The notes beneath the pieces were generated by a model, which saw nothing but the letters and a program-made list of their open reading frames with translations, was not told where the DNA came from and ran no database searches. A stretch of DNA of 64,000 nucleotides from Burkholderia sp. BCC1644 (lineage in GTDB: Bacteria; Pseudomonadota; Gammaproteobacteria; Burkholderiales; Burkholderiaceae): positions 98,554 through 162,553 of the forward strand of contig NZ_CADFEI010000018.1 of the NCBI RefSeq assembly GCF_902833225.1. Direction: 5' to 3'. Position 1 is the first letter of the stretch, and every line of letters begins with the position of its first letter. The translations under genes and the position numbers were made by a program. Positions 46,036 through 54,050 of the stretch are shown one piece after another.

Positions 46036-47364
46036 ATGGCACTGGGAGAGCATCTTCGCCAGCAACTGGCGGCGAAAGCGCTGAAACGGCAACTGGAGCG
46101 CGCGACCGATGCGGCCGCGGCGCCCGGCGTGCCCGGCACGCCGGCTGCGCAGACCGCGTCGGCGCGCAGCCGCTTCGAATCGATGCCGCAGTATCAGCAG
46201 GTCCGGATCATGCGCGAGATGGGCGAGAAGCTGCGCGTCGACTCGCCGTTTTTCCGTGTGCACGACGGCGTCGCCGGTGCGACGACGCAGATCGGCGGCC
46301 GCGAATACCTGAACTTCGCGAACTACAACTACCTCGGCCTGGCCGGCGACCCGGACGTGTCCGCGCGCGCGAAAGCCGCGATCGACCGCTACGGCACGTC
46401 GGCATCGGCGAGCCGGATGGTCGCGGGCGAACGCCCGGTGCAGCGCGAGCTCGAACGCGCACTGGCCGCGTTCTACGAGACCGACGACTGCGTCGCGTTC
46501 GTGAGCGGCCACGCGACGAACGTGACCGTGATCGGCGCGCTGTTCGGCCCGGGCGACCTGGTCGTTCACGATGCGCTCGCGCACAACAGCATCGTGCAGG
46601 GCGCGCAGCTGAGCGGCGCGAAGCGGCTGAGCTTCGCGCACAACGACTGGCAGGCGCTCGACGAATTGCTGTCGCGCGTACGCCGCGAATACCGTCACGT
46701 GCTGATCGCGATCGAAGGGCTGTACAGCATGGACGGCGATTTCCCCGACCTGCAGCGCTTCGTCGACGTGAAGACGCGCCACGGCGCGTTCCTGCTGGTC
46801 GACGAGGCCCATTCGCTCGGCGTGCTCGGTGCGACCGGCAAGGGCATTCGCGAGCATTGCGGCGTCGCGCCCGACCAGGTCGACATGTGGATGGGCACGA
46901 TGAGCAAGACGCTGGCCGGTTGCGGCGGTTTCATCGCCGGTTGCCAGCCGCTCGTCGACATGCTGCGTCATCTGGCGCCGGGCTTCCTGTACAGCGTCGG
47001 GCTCGCGCCGACGCTCGCCGAAGCGTCACTGGCTGCGCTCGAGCGCCTGCAGGCGGAGCCGGCGCGCGTCGCGCAACTGCAGGCGCGCGGGCGGCAGTTC
47101 CTGACCGAAGCGCGTGCCGCCGGGCTGAATACCGGTACGAGTGCGGGCTATGCGGTCGTGCCGGTGATTACCGGAAGTTCGCTGAAGGCCGCGCAGTGGG
47201 CGAATGCGATGTTCGACGAAGGGATCAACGTGCAGCCGATCTTCTATCCGGCCGTCGAGGAAAAGGCGGCGCGGCTGCGTTTCTTCATCTGCTCGACGCA
47301 CGAGCCCGAGCAGATCAGCCGGACGGTTGGCGTGTTGTCGCGCCTCGCGGGACGTAGCGCATGA
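46036..47364 (+). CDS. wcbT: alpha-oxoamine synthase (AONS/SPT family, WcbT)
   Basis: This 442-residue PLP enzyme condenses an acyl thioester with an amino acid, losing CO2, to give an alpha-amino ketone. Visible signatures are YLNFANYNYLGLAG, GTSASASRMVAGE, LLVDEAHSLGVLGATGKG and MSKTLAGCGGFIAG with the PLP lysine at 291. It has about 50 extra N-terminal residues compared with AONS/KBL. Directly downstream of a PKS lacking a thioesterase, it is the likely off-loading enzyme, as in prodigiosin- and fumonisin-type systems. Start ATG 46036 follows wcbS by 64 bp. The amino acid partner is unknown. Confidence 0.93.
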   Translation: MALGEHLRQQLAAKALKRQLERATDAAAAPGVPGTPAAQTASARSRFESMPQYQQVRIMREMGEKLRVDSPFFRVHDGVAGATTQIGGREYLNFANYNYLGLAGDPDVSARAKAAIDRYGTSASASRMVAGERPVQRELERALAAFYETDDCVAFVSGHATNVTVIGALFGPGDLVVHDALAHNSIVQGAQLSGAKRLSFAHNDWQALDELLSRVRREYRHVLIAIEGLYSMDGDFPDLQRFVDVKTRHGAFLLVDEAHSLGVLGATGKGIREHCGVAPDQVDMWMGTMSKTLAGCGGFIAGCQPLVDMLRHLAPGFLYSVGLAPTLAEASLAALERLQAEPARVAQLQARGRQFLTEARAAGLNTGTSAGYAVVPVITGSSLKAAQWANAMFDEGINVQPIFYPAVEEKAARLRFFICSTHEPEQISRTVGVLSRLAGRSA

Positions 47365-48035
47365 CGCAGGCCGCCGCGTTTGCGCAGGCGGTCCCGCGCG
47401 CCGGCGAGCCCGTGCGGTTTCGCGCGGCCGATGCGGATGATGCGGCGTCGTGCGGGCCGCTCGTGTTTGCGTCCGGCGTGGCGGAATTCGGGTTTTTTCT
47501 CGGCGAAAGCGATGCGCGCTGCATCGCGTTCCTGCAGCAGGCATTCCGGTCGCGTCATGGGCGCTTTTCGTGGCGCCGGCATCGCGTCGCGGTTGCCGAC
47601 GATGGCACCGTGCTTGCCGTGATGGCGATTCACGACGGGCAGCGGACGATGTTCGACGATGTGCATGTCGTATGGGCACTCGCGCGCTTCTTCGGCGTGC
47701 GCCGCACGATCGGCCAGTTGCTGCGCGGGCTGGTCCTCGAAACGGAACTCCCGGCGCCGAAGCGTTCGCAGATCCTCGTCGCGCACTGCGCGACCGATGA
47801 ACGGCAGCGCGGCACGGGTATCTTCAGCGCGTTGTTCCGCGATGCGCTGGATTCCGGCGCGTTGCCTGCCGACGGCAGCCGCGAAGTCGTGCTCGACGTG
47901 CTGACCCGCAACGTTCGCGCCCGCGCGCTGTACGAGCGGCTCGGGTTTGCCGCGTTGCCACGGCCGCGCGCCCGTTCGCGCCGGCTGCCTGCCGAACTCG
48001 ATTCGATCCGGATGCGGTTCTCGCGCCGCGCCTGA
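47361..48035 (+). CDS. GNAT family N-acyltransferase
   Basis: This 224-residue protein carries a GNAT fold with the acyl-CoA loop region VAHCATDERQRGTGIFSALF and the later TRNVRARALYERLGF. The start overlaps the wcbT stop by 4 bp, so it is the last gene of the wcbO-T operon. A logical role is N-acylation of the amine produced by WcbT or acetylation of a capsule sugar, but the acceptor is unknown. It converges with the amidotransferase gene across 21 bp. Confidence 0.8.
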   Translation: MTQAAAFAQAVPRAGEPVRFRAADADDAASCGPLVFASGVAEFGFFLGESDARCIAFLQQAFRSRHGRFSWRRHRVAVADDGTVLAVMAIHDGQRTMFDDVHVVWALARFFGVRRTIGQLLRGLVLETELPAPKRSQILVAHCATDERQRGTGIFSALFRDALDSGALPADGSREVVLDVLTRNVRARALYERLGFAALPRPRARSRRLPAELDSIRMRFSRRA

Positions 48036-48056
48036 CGGCGGGCACGACACTGCCCA

Positions 48057-48890
48057 CTACTTGTGCCGCGGCGCGAACGGCTGCTGCTTCACGTCCGCAC
48101 CCTGCGCGACGATCGCCATCCCTTCCGGCACTTCCTCCCACGCGCCGCGCAGGTCGACGAGCGGCTCGGACACGACCATGAACGCGTCGTCACCGGCTTC
48201 CGCGATGCGCGGATTATGCGGATACAGCTCGTGCAGGTGCTTGAACGACGTGCTGTGGAACAGCGAGCGCGATTGCCGTTCGCTCGAGTAGCGCACCGCG
48301 ATGATCCGGTCGCCATCGGTCGCGCAGATCGTCATGTTGAGCGGGTCGGCCACGCGATGCCGCGCGGCGGTTTCCTCGACTACGCCGACCATTCGTTCGA
48401 GCGCCGGCAGCGGCGTCTGCTCGAGGCCATACGTCAGCGCGAGGCGGAACATCAGCTCGGAGTCGGTCGAGCCTTCGAGCGTGGGGAACAGCGCGGGATC
48501 GACCTTCATCGTCAGGTCGCGGCGCAGCTTGTGGAAGTCGCGGATCAGCCCGTTGTGCGCGAACAGCCAGCGGCCGTGGCGGAACGGGTGGCAGTTGGTT
48601 TCCTGCACCGGCGTGTCGGTCGCCGCGCGGATATGCGCGATGAACATCCGCGAGCGGATCGCGCGCGCGGCTTCGCGCAGGTTGCGGTCGTTCCATGCGG
48701 GATGCACGGAGCGATAACGGAACGGGAGTTCGTCGGGGCGCCCGTACCAGCCGATCCCGAAGCCGTCGCCATTGGTGGTCGTGGCGCCGAGCTCCGAATG
48801 CAGGCTCTGGTCGATCAGCGAATGCTTCGCGCGGAACAGCACGGTTTCCAGATGGATCGGATTACCCGTATAGGCGAGCCAGCGGCACAT
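48057..48890 (-). CDS. class II glutamine amidotransferase (YafJ-like)
   Basis: This 277-residue Ntn-type amidotransferase begins MCRWLAYTG, with Cys2 as the nucleophile after Met removal. NGDGFGIGWYG, AHIRAATDTPVQETNCHPF and FAHNGLIRDF line the glutamine site. It lacks a synthase domain and resembles YafJ/EgtC-type stand-alone amidotransferases whose substrates are mostly unknown. The start was set at MCRW because the catalytic Cys must be second; the longer frame is upstream read-through. Confidence 0.9.
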   Translation of the reverse strand: MCRWLAYTGNPIHLETVLFRAKHSLIDQSLHSELGATTTNGDGFGIGWYGRPDELPFRYRSVHPAWNDRNLREAARAIRSRMFIAHIRAATDTPVQETNCHPFRHGRWLFAHNGLIRDFHKLRRDLTMKVDPALFPTLEGSTDSELMFRLALTYGLEQTPLPALERMVGVVEETAARHRVADPLNMTICATDGDRIIAVRYSSERQSRSLFHSTSFKHLHELYPHNPRIAEAGDDAFMVVSEPLVDLRGAWEEVPEGMAIVAQGADVKQQPFAPRHK

Positions 48891-49082
48891 GGAGCGCTCC
48901 TTCACGATGGATCGTTCGCGCATGGTAGCCGACTTCGCGGCGTGTCCGCGGGCTGCGCGTGGCGCGACGGTTGCCGGCGCGAGCACGCCTGCCAATCTTC
49001 ATACATCGCGAGGCGGGCGGCCACCCGGCCGGACGGCCGGGCGCCACGCAGCAGGCGGCCCGCGACGGCGCCGCCGTGACGG

Positions 49083-49412
49083 TCAGTCGCCGAGCGCGTC
49101 CATCACGCGCGCCGAATAGACGAGCGCCGCGCCTGCATTCAGCGCAATCGCGACGCCGAGCGCTTCCGCTACTTCCTCCTTGGTTGCGCCATGCTTCGCC
49201 GCTTCGGCGGTGTGAACGGCGATACAGCCGTCGCAGCGTGTCGTGACGGCCACCGCGAGCGCGATCAGCTCGCGCGTCTTCGCGTCCAGATGGCCGGTCT
49301 TGGCGCCTGCGCCGGCCAGCGCCTTGTACCCGGCCAGCGTATCGGGCGACAGCTTGGCGATGTCGCCGATGCGCGTCGAGAGTTCCTTCCGGTATTCGTT
49401 CCAGTTCAGCAT
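49083..49412 (-). CDS. carboxymuconolactone decarboxylase / AhpD-like protein
   Basis: This 109-residue all-helical protein has the AhpD-core pattern ELIALAVAVTTRCDGCIAVH, with Cys-x2-Cys and a His four residues on. It is probably a small peroxidase-like redox enzyme. It is divergent from the AraC-type regulator across 130 bp, which suggests regulation by it. Confidence 0.88.
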   Translation of the reverse strand: MLNWNEYRKELSTRIGDIAKLSPDTLAGYKALAGAGAKTGHLDAKTRELIALAVAVTTRCDGCIAVHTAEAAKHGATKEEVAEALGVAIALNAGAALVYSARVMDALGD

Positions 49413-49542
49413 GATGCGTCCTTTTCGAGAAGAGGTGAGGAGGGCGGCGGGCGCCGCGATCTCGGGCGATGCAGACCTATTCTGATCGTTCGCGCTGAGG
49501 GTTTCGATACGCTAGAGTGTCAATTTTTAGCGCAATCGTCTC

Positions 49543-50490
49543 ATGGATGCATTGAGTCAACTGCTGTCGCTCGGGCGCAGCCATGTCGAACTCGACGTGC
49601 GCTGCCTGCTCGACGGGCCGTTCGCGATGCCGCACGACCCGCTGCCGCCCGGCGAGGCGGCGTTCCACCTGGTGCTGACCGGCACGTGCCGGCTGCGCAC
49701 GGCCGACGGGCGCACGCTGCAACTTGCCGAAGGCGATTTCGTGCTGCTGCCCGCGGGCGGTTCACACGACCTGCTCGACACCGGGAATGGCCGGTCACGG
49801 TCGGCCATGCCGCTGCGCGACGTAGGCGCCGGCGGCGGCGCGGTGCTGCCGGTCAAGTCGAATCTCGATCCGGCCGAACCGGGCGGCGCGAGCGTGGACC
49901 TGCTGTGCGGACGGTTCGTCTATGCGCGCGGCGCGGGCGAACTGCTGATGCGCACGCTGCCGCAGGTGCTGCACGTCGGATTGCGCGAAGCATCGGGGTT
50001 CGAGCCGCTGCAACTGCTGACGAGCGTGCTGCGCACCGAGGCGTCGAACGTACAGCCGGGCGCCGGCGCGATCGTGAACGCGCTCGGCCAGGCGCTGCTC
50101 GCGTATGCGCTGCGTGCCTATGGCCGCGGCGCGCGGGTGCCGTCCGGCTGGCTCGCGCTCGCGGCCGATGCGCGGCTCGGCCCGTCGGTCCAGGCCGTGC
50201 TGCAGGCGCCGGAGCAGCCGTGGACGGTCGAATCGCTCGGCGACGCGGCGGCGATGTCGCGCGCGACCTATGCGCGGCATTTCCGCGAGAAGGCCGGGAT
50301 GAGCGTCGGCGCGTTCGTCGCGCAGATCCGGATGATGCATGCGTGCGCGTTGCTGCAGGACACGCAGCGCGGGCAGGCGGAAATCGGGCAGGCGGTCGGT
50401 TACCAGTCCGAGGCCGCCTTCGGCAAGGCGTTTCGCGCGGTACTCGGTACGACGCCGGGGCGCTGGCGGCGCGCGCAGCGCGGCATGTAA
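49543..50490 (+). CDS. AraC family regulator with N-terminal cupin
   Basis: This 315-residue transcription factor has an N-terminal cupin-type sensor (LQLAEGDFVLLPAGGSHDL) and a C-terminal double helix-turn-helix region with AMSRATYARHFREKAGMS and EIGQAVGYQSEAAFGKAFRA. It probably senses a small molecule or oxidant and controls the divergent AhpD-like gene; this pairing is frequent in proteobacteria. No operator was recognised in the 130-bp spacer. Confidence 0.9.
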   Translation: MDALSQLLSLGRSHVELDVRCLLDGPFAMPHDPLPPGEAAFHLVLTGTCRLRTADGRTLQLAEGDFVLLPAGGSHDLLDTGNGRSRSAMPLRDVGAGGGAVLPVKSNLDPAEPGGASVDLLCGRFVYARGAGELLMRTLPQVLHVGLREASGFEPLQLLTSVLRTEASNVQPGAGAIVNALGQALLAYALRAYGRGARVPSGWLALAADARLGPSVQAVLQAPEQPWTVESLGDAAAMSRATYARHFREKAGMSVGAFVAQIRMMHACALLQDTQRGQAEIGQAVGYQSEAAFGKAFRAVLGTTPGRWRRAQRGM

Positions 50491-50593
50491 GACTGCAAGT
50501 GCGGTTGTCGTGGCGCGCACCAAAGCTGCTACCATGCGCAAAACGCAGTTCAACGAAAACGATTTCGAACAAGAAGAAAGAGAGGGCAAAGCA

Positions 50594-51037
50594 ATGAACC
50601 AGACCACCATCCAGCAACCGTCGTTTGCGTTCGTGGCCGCGTCATGGGCCGCGCTGCTCGCCGGCTTCGCGGCGTTCCTGATCGGCCTCTGGAACGCCGG
50701 CATGCAGCTGAACGAGAAGGGCTACTACTTCACCGTGCTGGTGTTCGGCCTTTACGCGGCGATCTCGCTGCAGAAGAGCGTGCGCGACCGCGCGGAAGGC
50801 ATTCCCGTCACGGGCATCTACTACGGCCTCAGCTGGATCGCGCTGCTGCTGTCGATCGCGCTGCTGGTCGTCGGCCTGTTCAACGCAACGCTGCAACTGA
50901 GCGAAAAGGGCTTCTACGCGATGTCGTTCGTGCTCGCGCTGTTCGGCGCGGTGGCCGTGCAGAAGAACACGCGCGACCTGCAGAACGCAAAGCCGCGCTT
51001 CGCCGACGCAGAATCCGCGCCGTCGATCCAGGAGTGA
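50594..51037 (+). CDS. YiaA/YiaB-like inner-membrane protein
   Basis: This 147-residue membrane protein consists of two copies of the YiaAB module. NAGMQLNEKGYYF and NATLQLSEKGFYA are equivalent, as are LQKSVRDR and VQKNTRDL, so there are four TM helices in all. The start is the ATG at 50594. Its function is unknown. It lies between the AraC gene and the lipid operon and may be separate from both. Confidence 0.85.
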   Translation: MNQTTIQQPSFAFVAASWAALLAGFAAFLIGLWNAGMQLNEKGYYFTVLVFGLYAAISLQKSVRDRAEGIPVTGIYYGLSWIALLLSIALLVVGLFNATLQLSEKGFYAMSFVLALFGAVAVQKNTRDLQNAKPRFADAESAPSIQE

Positions 51038-51174
51038 CGTCACGCAGGGCGGGTGCCTGACCAGGCTGCCCGCCGCGCGAGGAGGTCCGCGGCGGCCCGC
51101 TTTCGCCGGTGCGCCGCAGCCTCCGTCCTGCCGTTTCATCCATGCCGTCGCGCATGACGGTGGAGATATTCCGG

Positions 51175-52239
51175 ATGCCAGACTTCAATGAAACCGTACC
51201 GCGTACGCGCGCGGCCGCGCGTTCCGTGGCGGCGAAAGCCGCGCTCGTGCTGGAGACGAACAACCTGCGCGGCGGCGCGGGCCTCGCGCAGGCCGTCGAC
51301 AGCCTGAAGCGCCTCGTGTCGGCGCTGTCGAAGCAGACCGTGCCGCCGGCGGCACTTGCGCAATGGATCATCACGCATGACGGCTTGCCTGCCCATGCGT
51401 GCGCGGAAATCACCGTGCTGGCCGGTCGTCCGATCGATTTCGTCGAGATCGGCGCGAGCACCGGCTACTACGATGCGAAGAACGACGGCTTCGATCGCGT
51501 CGACGCGGAGCGCTGCGACATCGTCGTGTTCGGCGATGCCGATTGCCGGCCAGCGGACGACTGGCTCGAGCACCTGCTCGCGCCGTTCGCGCGGGATGCG
51601 GGCGACGCACCCGTGGCGGTGGCGGGGCGGACCAGCTATGCGCCGAATGTGCTCGGCATCGCGCTGACGTCGATCGATTTCATGTATTTCCCGAGTCCGC
51701 TGCGCGACGGCGCGACGCGCAACTTCTACGCAAACAACGTCGCGTTCCGGCGTGACGTATTCGCGCAATTCCGCTACGAGCCGCTCGACGGCGTCTATCG
51801 CGCGCATTGCCAGGTGATGGGGTTGCGGATGCAGGCAGCCGGCGTGGCCGTCGAGTTTGCGCCGGCCGCGCACACCGAGCATCGGCTGCCGGACACGCAT
51901 CGCGAATCGCTGAAGCTGCGCTGGATGCGCGGCGAGGACAGCGTCGGGCTGACGCCCTATCTCGTGAACGCGTACCTGCCGCGCCAGTGGCAATGGCTTG
52001 GCCGCAGCGGCCCGCTCGGGCCGTTCTGCGTGATGGCGATGCGGCTCGGCTACAGCCTGCGTGCGCTCAATCATCAGCAGTTGCCGCAACTGGGTACCGT
52101 CCGCTATCTCGCGGCCGCCGGCGTCACGATCGCCGCGTCCGCCGTCGATACGATCGGCGCGCTCGCGCGCGGGTTCGGGCTCGCCGGGCGAGCGTCGACC
52201 CGGCGCGATCTCGACGCGCTGTCCTATCACCGTCATTGA
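51175..52239 (+). CDS. GT2-type (GT-A) glycosyltransferase
   Basis: This 354-residue protein has a GT-A fold with ALVLETNNLRGG at the start, the metal-binding region IVVFGDADCRPADDWLEHLL, and VAFRRDVFAQF. There are two hydrophobic C-terminal segments (GPFCVMAMRLGYSL and GVTIAASAVDTIGAL), suggesting membrane anchorage. I use the ATG at 51175 (M-P-D-F-N), which has GGTGGAG about nine bases upstream. It is the first gene of a six-gene plus-strand operon with lipid-type enzymes, so the acceptor may be a lipid. The donor is unknown. Confidence 0.82.
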   Translation: MPDFNETVPRTRAAARSVAAKAALVLETNNLRGGAGLAQAVDSLKRLVSALSKQTVPPAALAQWIITHDGLPAHACAEITVLAGRPIDFVEIGASTGYYDAKNDGFDRVDAERCDIVVFGDADCRPADDWLEHLLAPFARDAGDAPVAVAGRTSYAPNVLGIALTSIDFMYFPSPLRDGATRNFYANNVAFRRDVFAQFRYEPLDGVYRAHCQVMGLRMQAAGVAVEFAPAAHTEHRLPDTHRESLKLRWMRGEDSVGLTPYLVNAYLPRQWQWLGRSGPLGPFCVMAMRLGYSLRALNHQQLPQLGTVRYLAAAGVTIAASAVDTIGALARGFGLAGRASTRRDLDALSYHRH

Positions 52240-52290
52240 AGCGGCGGCGCCACGTTGCTTCGACATCCTGAACCCATCCCGACGACGACC

Positions 52291-53304
52291 ATGCCCTCAT
52301 TCGCCAGCCGTGTTGCCTGCCTCGCCCTGTTTGCCGCCAGCACCGGCGCCCACGCCGCGCCGGTCGATCACGCGGGACGCGGGATCTACCACTTCGCGTC
52401 GCAAAGCGGTTGCCCGTTCGCGAGCGCGGCCGCGACGGACTGCAATCGCATCGCGCTCGATACGCCCGACGTTCACGCGAGCGTCGATACCGATGCGCAC
52501 GCGATCGTCTTCTCGAGCGATGAGAGTCGCCGCACGAAGGACGTGCTCGGCGACGTGCTGCTGCAGGGCACGGGCGTTGACGGCGACGGCCGGCGCGTGC
52601 CGCTGAGCGTGCACGTTCTGCTGCGCCGCGACGGCGCGAAATGGGACCGCGACGTGTACGTCCATGCGCCCGTGCGCGGCAAGTTCACCGATGTGCGGAT
52701 CGATCCGTACCGTGTGCGCGTGAAGGAGGGCGACGGCGAGCGCGATGTGCTGACGCCGGACGAAACGCTTGCGCTGTTCGCGCATCCGTCGCTGGCGTCC
52801 CGGCTTGCGCGGCATCTCGTGAAGGTGAGCGCGACCGATCCGAAGCAGCCGTCCGCGGACGACATCACGATCGCGCTCGGCGTCGGCGGCCTGACGAAGT
52901 CGGTCGCGCGCGCGAGCTTCACGTCGACCGCGCCGCACGATGCGGACGTCGATCGCGCACTGGCGTCGGGCACGTGGTCGATCCGTTTCGACGCATTGAG
53001 CAATCACATTCCGGTGTGGGTCGCGCAGCGCGAGTTGTTCCTGTTCGGTCTCGACGGCAGCGCGCTGCTGAAAGACGTGCGCGAGCGCGGCTTCCGGAAG
53101 AACGACCGGATCGAATTCGGCGCGCGCGACGGCAACGGCTATCTGCGCGTGAACGGCCATGAGGAAGCATTCGCAGGCGCCGCCGCGTCCGCGCATGCGT
53201 TCATGCAGGAAAGCTTCGTTGGCCTGATCCTCGGCTGGCGCCGCGATCCGGCCGCCGCGGCCGCCGCGACGAAGTCCGCGTCCGCGCGGGGTGTGCCGGC
53301 ATGA
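52291..53304 (+). CDS. secreted/periplasmic protein of unknown function
   Basis: This 337-residue protein starts with a signal peptide (SRVACLALFAASTGAHA, cleavage after AHA, about residue 22). The rest is a soluble, mainly beta-rich domain without recognisable motifs; two Cys (SGCPFA and TDCNRI) close to the mature N-terminus may form a disulfide. I do not recognise the family. It begins 51 bp after the GT2 gene and overlaps the ferritin-like gene by 4 bp, so it belongs to the lipid operon. Confidence 0.75.
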   Translation: MPSFASRVACLALFAASTGAHAAPVDHAGRGIYHFASQSGCPFASAAATDCNRIALDTPDVHASVDTDAHAIVFSSDESRRTKDVLGDVLLQGTGVDGDGRRVPLSVHVLLRRDGAKWDRDVYVHAPVRGKFTDVRIDPYRVRVKEGDGERDVLTPDETLALFAHPSLASRLARHLVKVSATDPKQPSADDITIALGVGGLTKSVARASFTSTAPHDADVDRALASGTWSIRFDALSNHIPVWVAQRELFLFGLDGSALLKDVRERGFRKNDRIEFGARDGNGYLRVNGHEEAFAGAAASAHAFMQESFVGLILGWRRDPAAAAAATKSASARGVPA

Positions 53305-54050
53305 GCGCGGCAGGTGAGCTGCCCGCATCGCCGCGGGCGGCGGACGGCGCGCGCTTCGACTGTCTCGATACGCCCGTGCCGCAGGGGGCGGCGCGGGTGC
53401 GCGCGTATCTCGTCGATCGCATCAAGCGGGCGGCGCTCCGGCGGCTGCATCGCAGCATGCACGGCGAGCGCTGGATGCTGCGCATGTACCTGATCGGCGA
53501 GGAAGCGACCGAGTGCGCGTTGCATGAAGACTGGACCGGACAGCCGCCGGACTGGCTCGCGCCGCGGATCGAACAGCATCTCGCGGACGAGCGTCGCCAC
53601 GCGGCCGCGTTTGCCGATGCGCTGCACCAGCGCGGCGTCGCGGCTTCGGCCGGGCCGCACGAACCCGACTGGCTGAGCCGGCGCAAGATCATGCGATGGC
53701 GCCGGCTCGCGCAACGCCACGCGCCGCATTTTGCGCAAGGCGTGCTCGTGCCGGCCTATGCGACGGGTCTGTGCGCGGAACAGATGGCGATGCGTGTGCT
53801 CGCGCGCCACTGCGCGACGATCGGCGACACCCATCCGCTCCATCCGTTGCTCGCGCGCGTGCTCGCCGACGAGACACGGCACGTGCGGCTCTGTTCGGAC
53901 ACGTTGCGCCGTCTCGTCGAACCGTCCGAGGCCGCGCATCTCGCTGCGTTGCTGCGCGAGATTCGTGCAATCGAAGCCGGGTTCGGCGTGACGGGGGCGC
54001 TGGCGATGTATGCGGCAGGCTGGGTCCAGTCGCTTCGTCCGCGCGCATGA
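53301..54050 (+). CDS. ferritin-like di-iron protein
   Basis: This 249-residue helical protein has the ordered residues of a four-helix di-iron carboxylate centre: Glu67/Glu71 (GEEATECAL), E97-x2-H100 (ADERRH), Glu160 (AEQMAMRVLARH) and E191-x2-H194 (ADETRH). No signal peptide is seen. Proteins of this kind include oxygenases, desaturases and aldehyde-deformylating enzymes as well as iron stores. Lying between a secreted protein and a glycosyltransferase in a desaturase-containing operon, with 4-bp overlaps on both sides, an oxidative step on a lipid is plausible. The family was not identified. Confidence 0.72.
   Translation: MSAAGELPASPRAADGARFDCLDTPVPQGAARVRAYLVDRIKRAALRRLHRSMHGERWMLRMYLIGEEATECALHEDWTGQPPDWLAPRIEQHLADERRHAAAFADALHQRGVAASAGPHEPDWLSRRKIMRWRRLAQRHAPHFAQGVLVPAYATGLCAEQMAMRVLARHCATIGDTHPLHPLLARVLADETRHVRLCSDTLRRLVEPSEAAHLAALLREIRAIEAGFGVTGALAMYAAGWVQSLRPRA

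Noticed and set aside
52297..53328. 343-codon minus-strand frame
   Set aside because: It is antisense to the secreted protein gene, whose signal peptide and operon overlaps make the plus strand the coding one.
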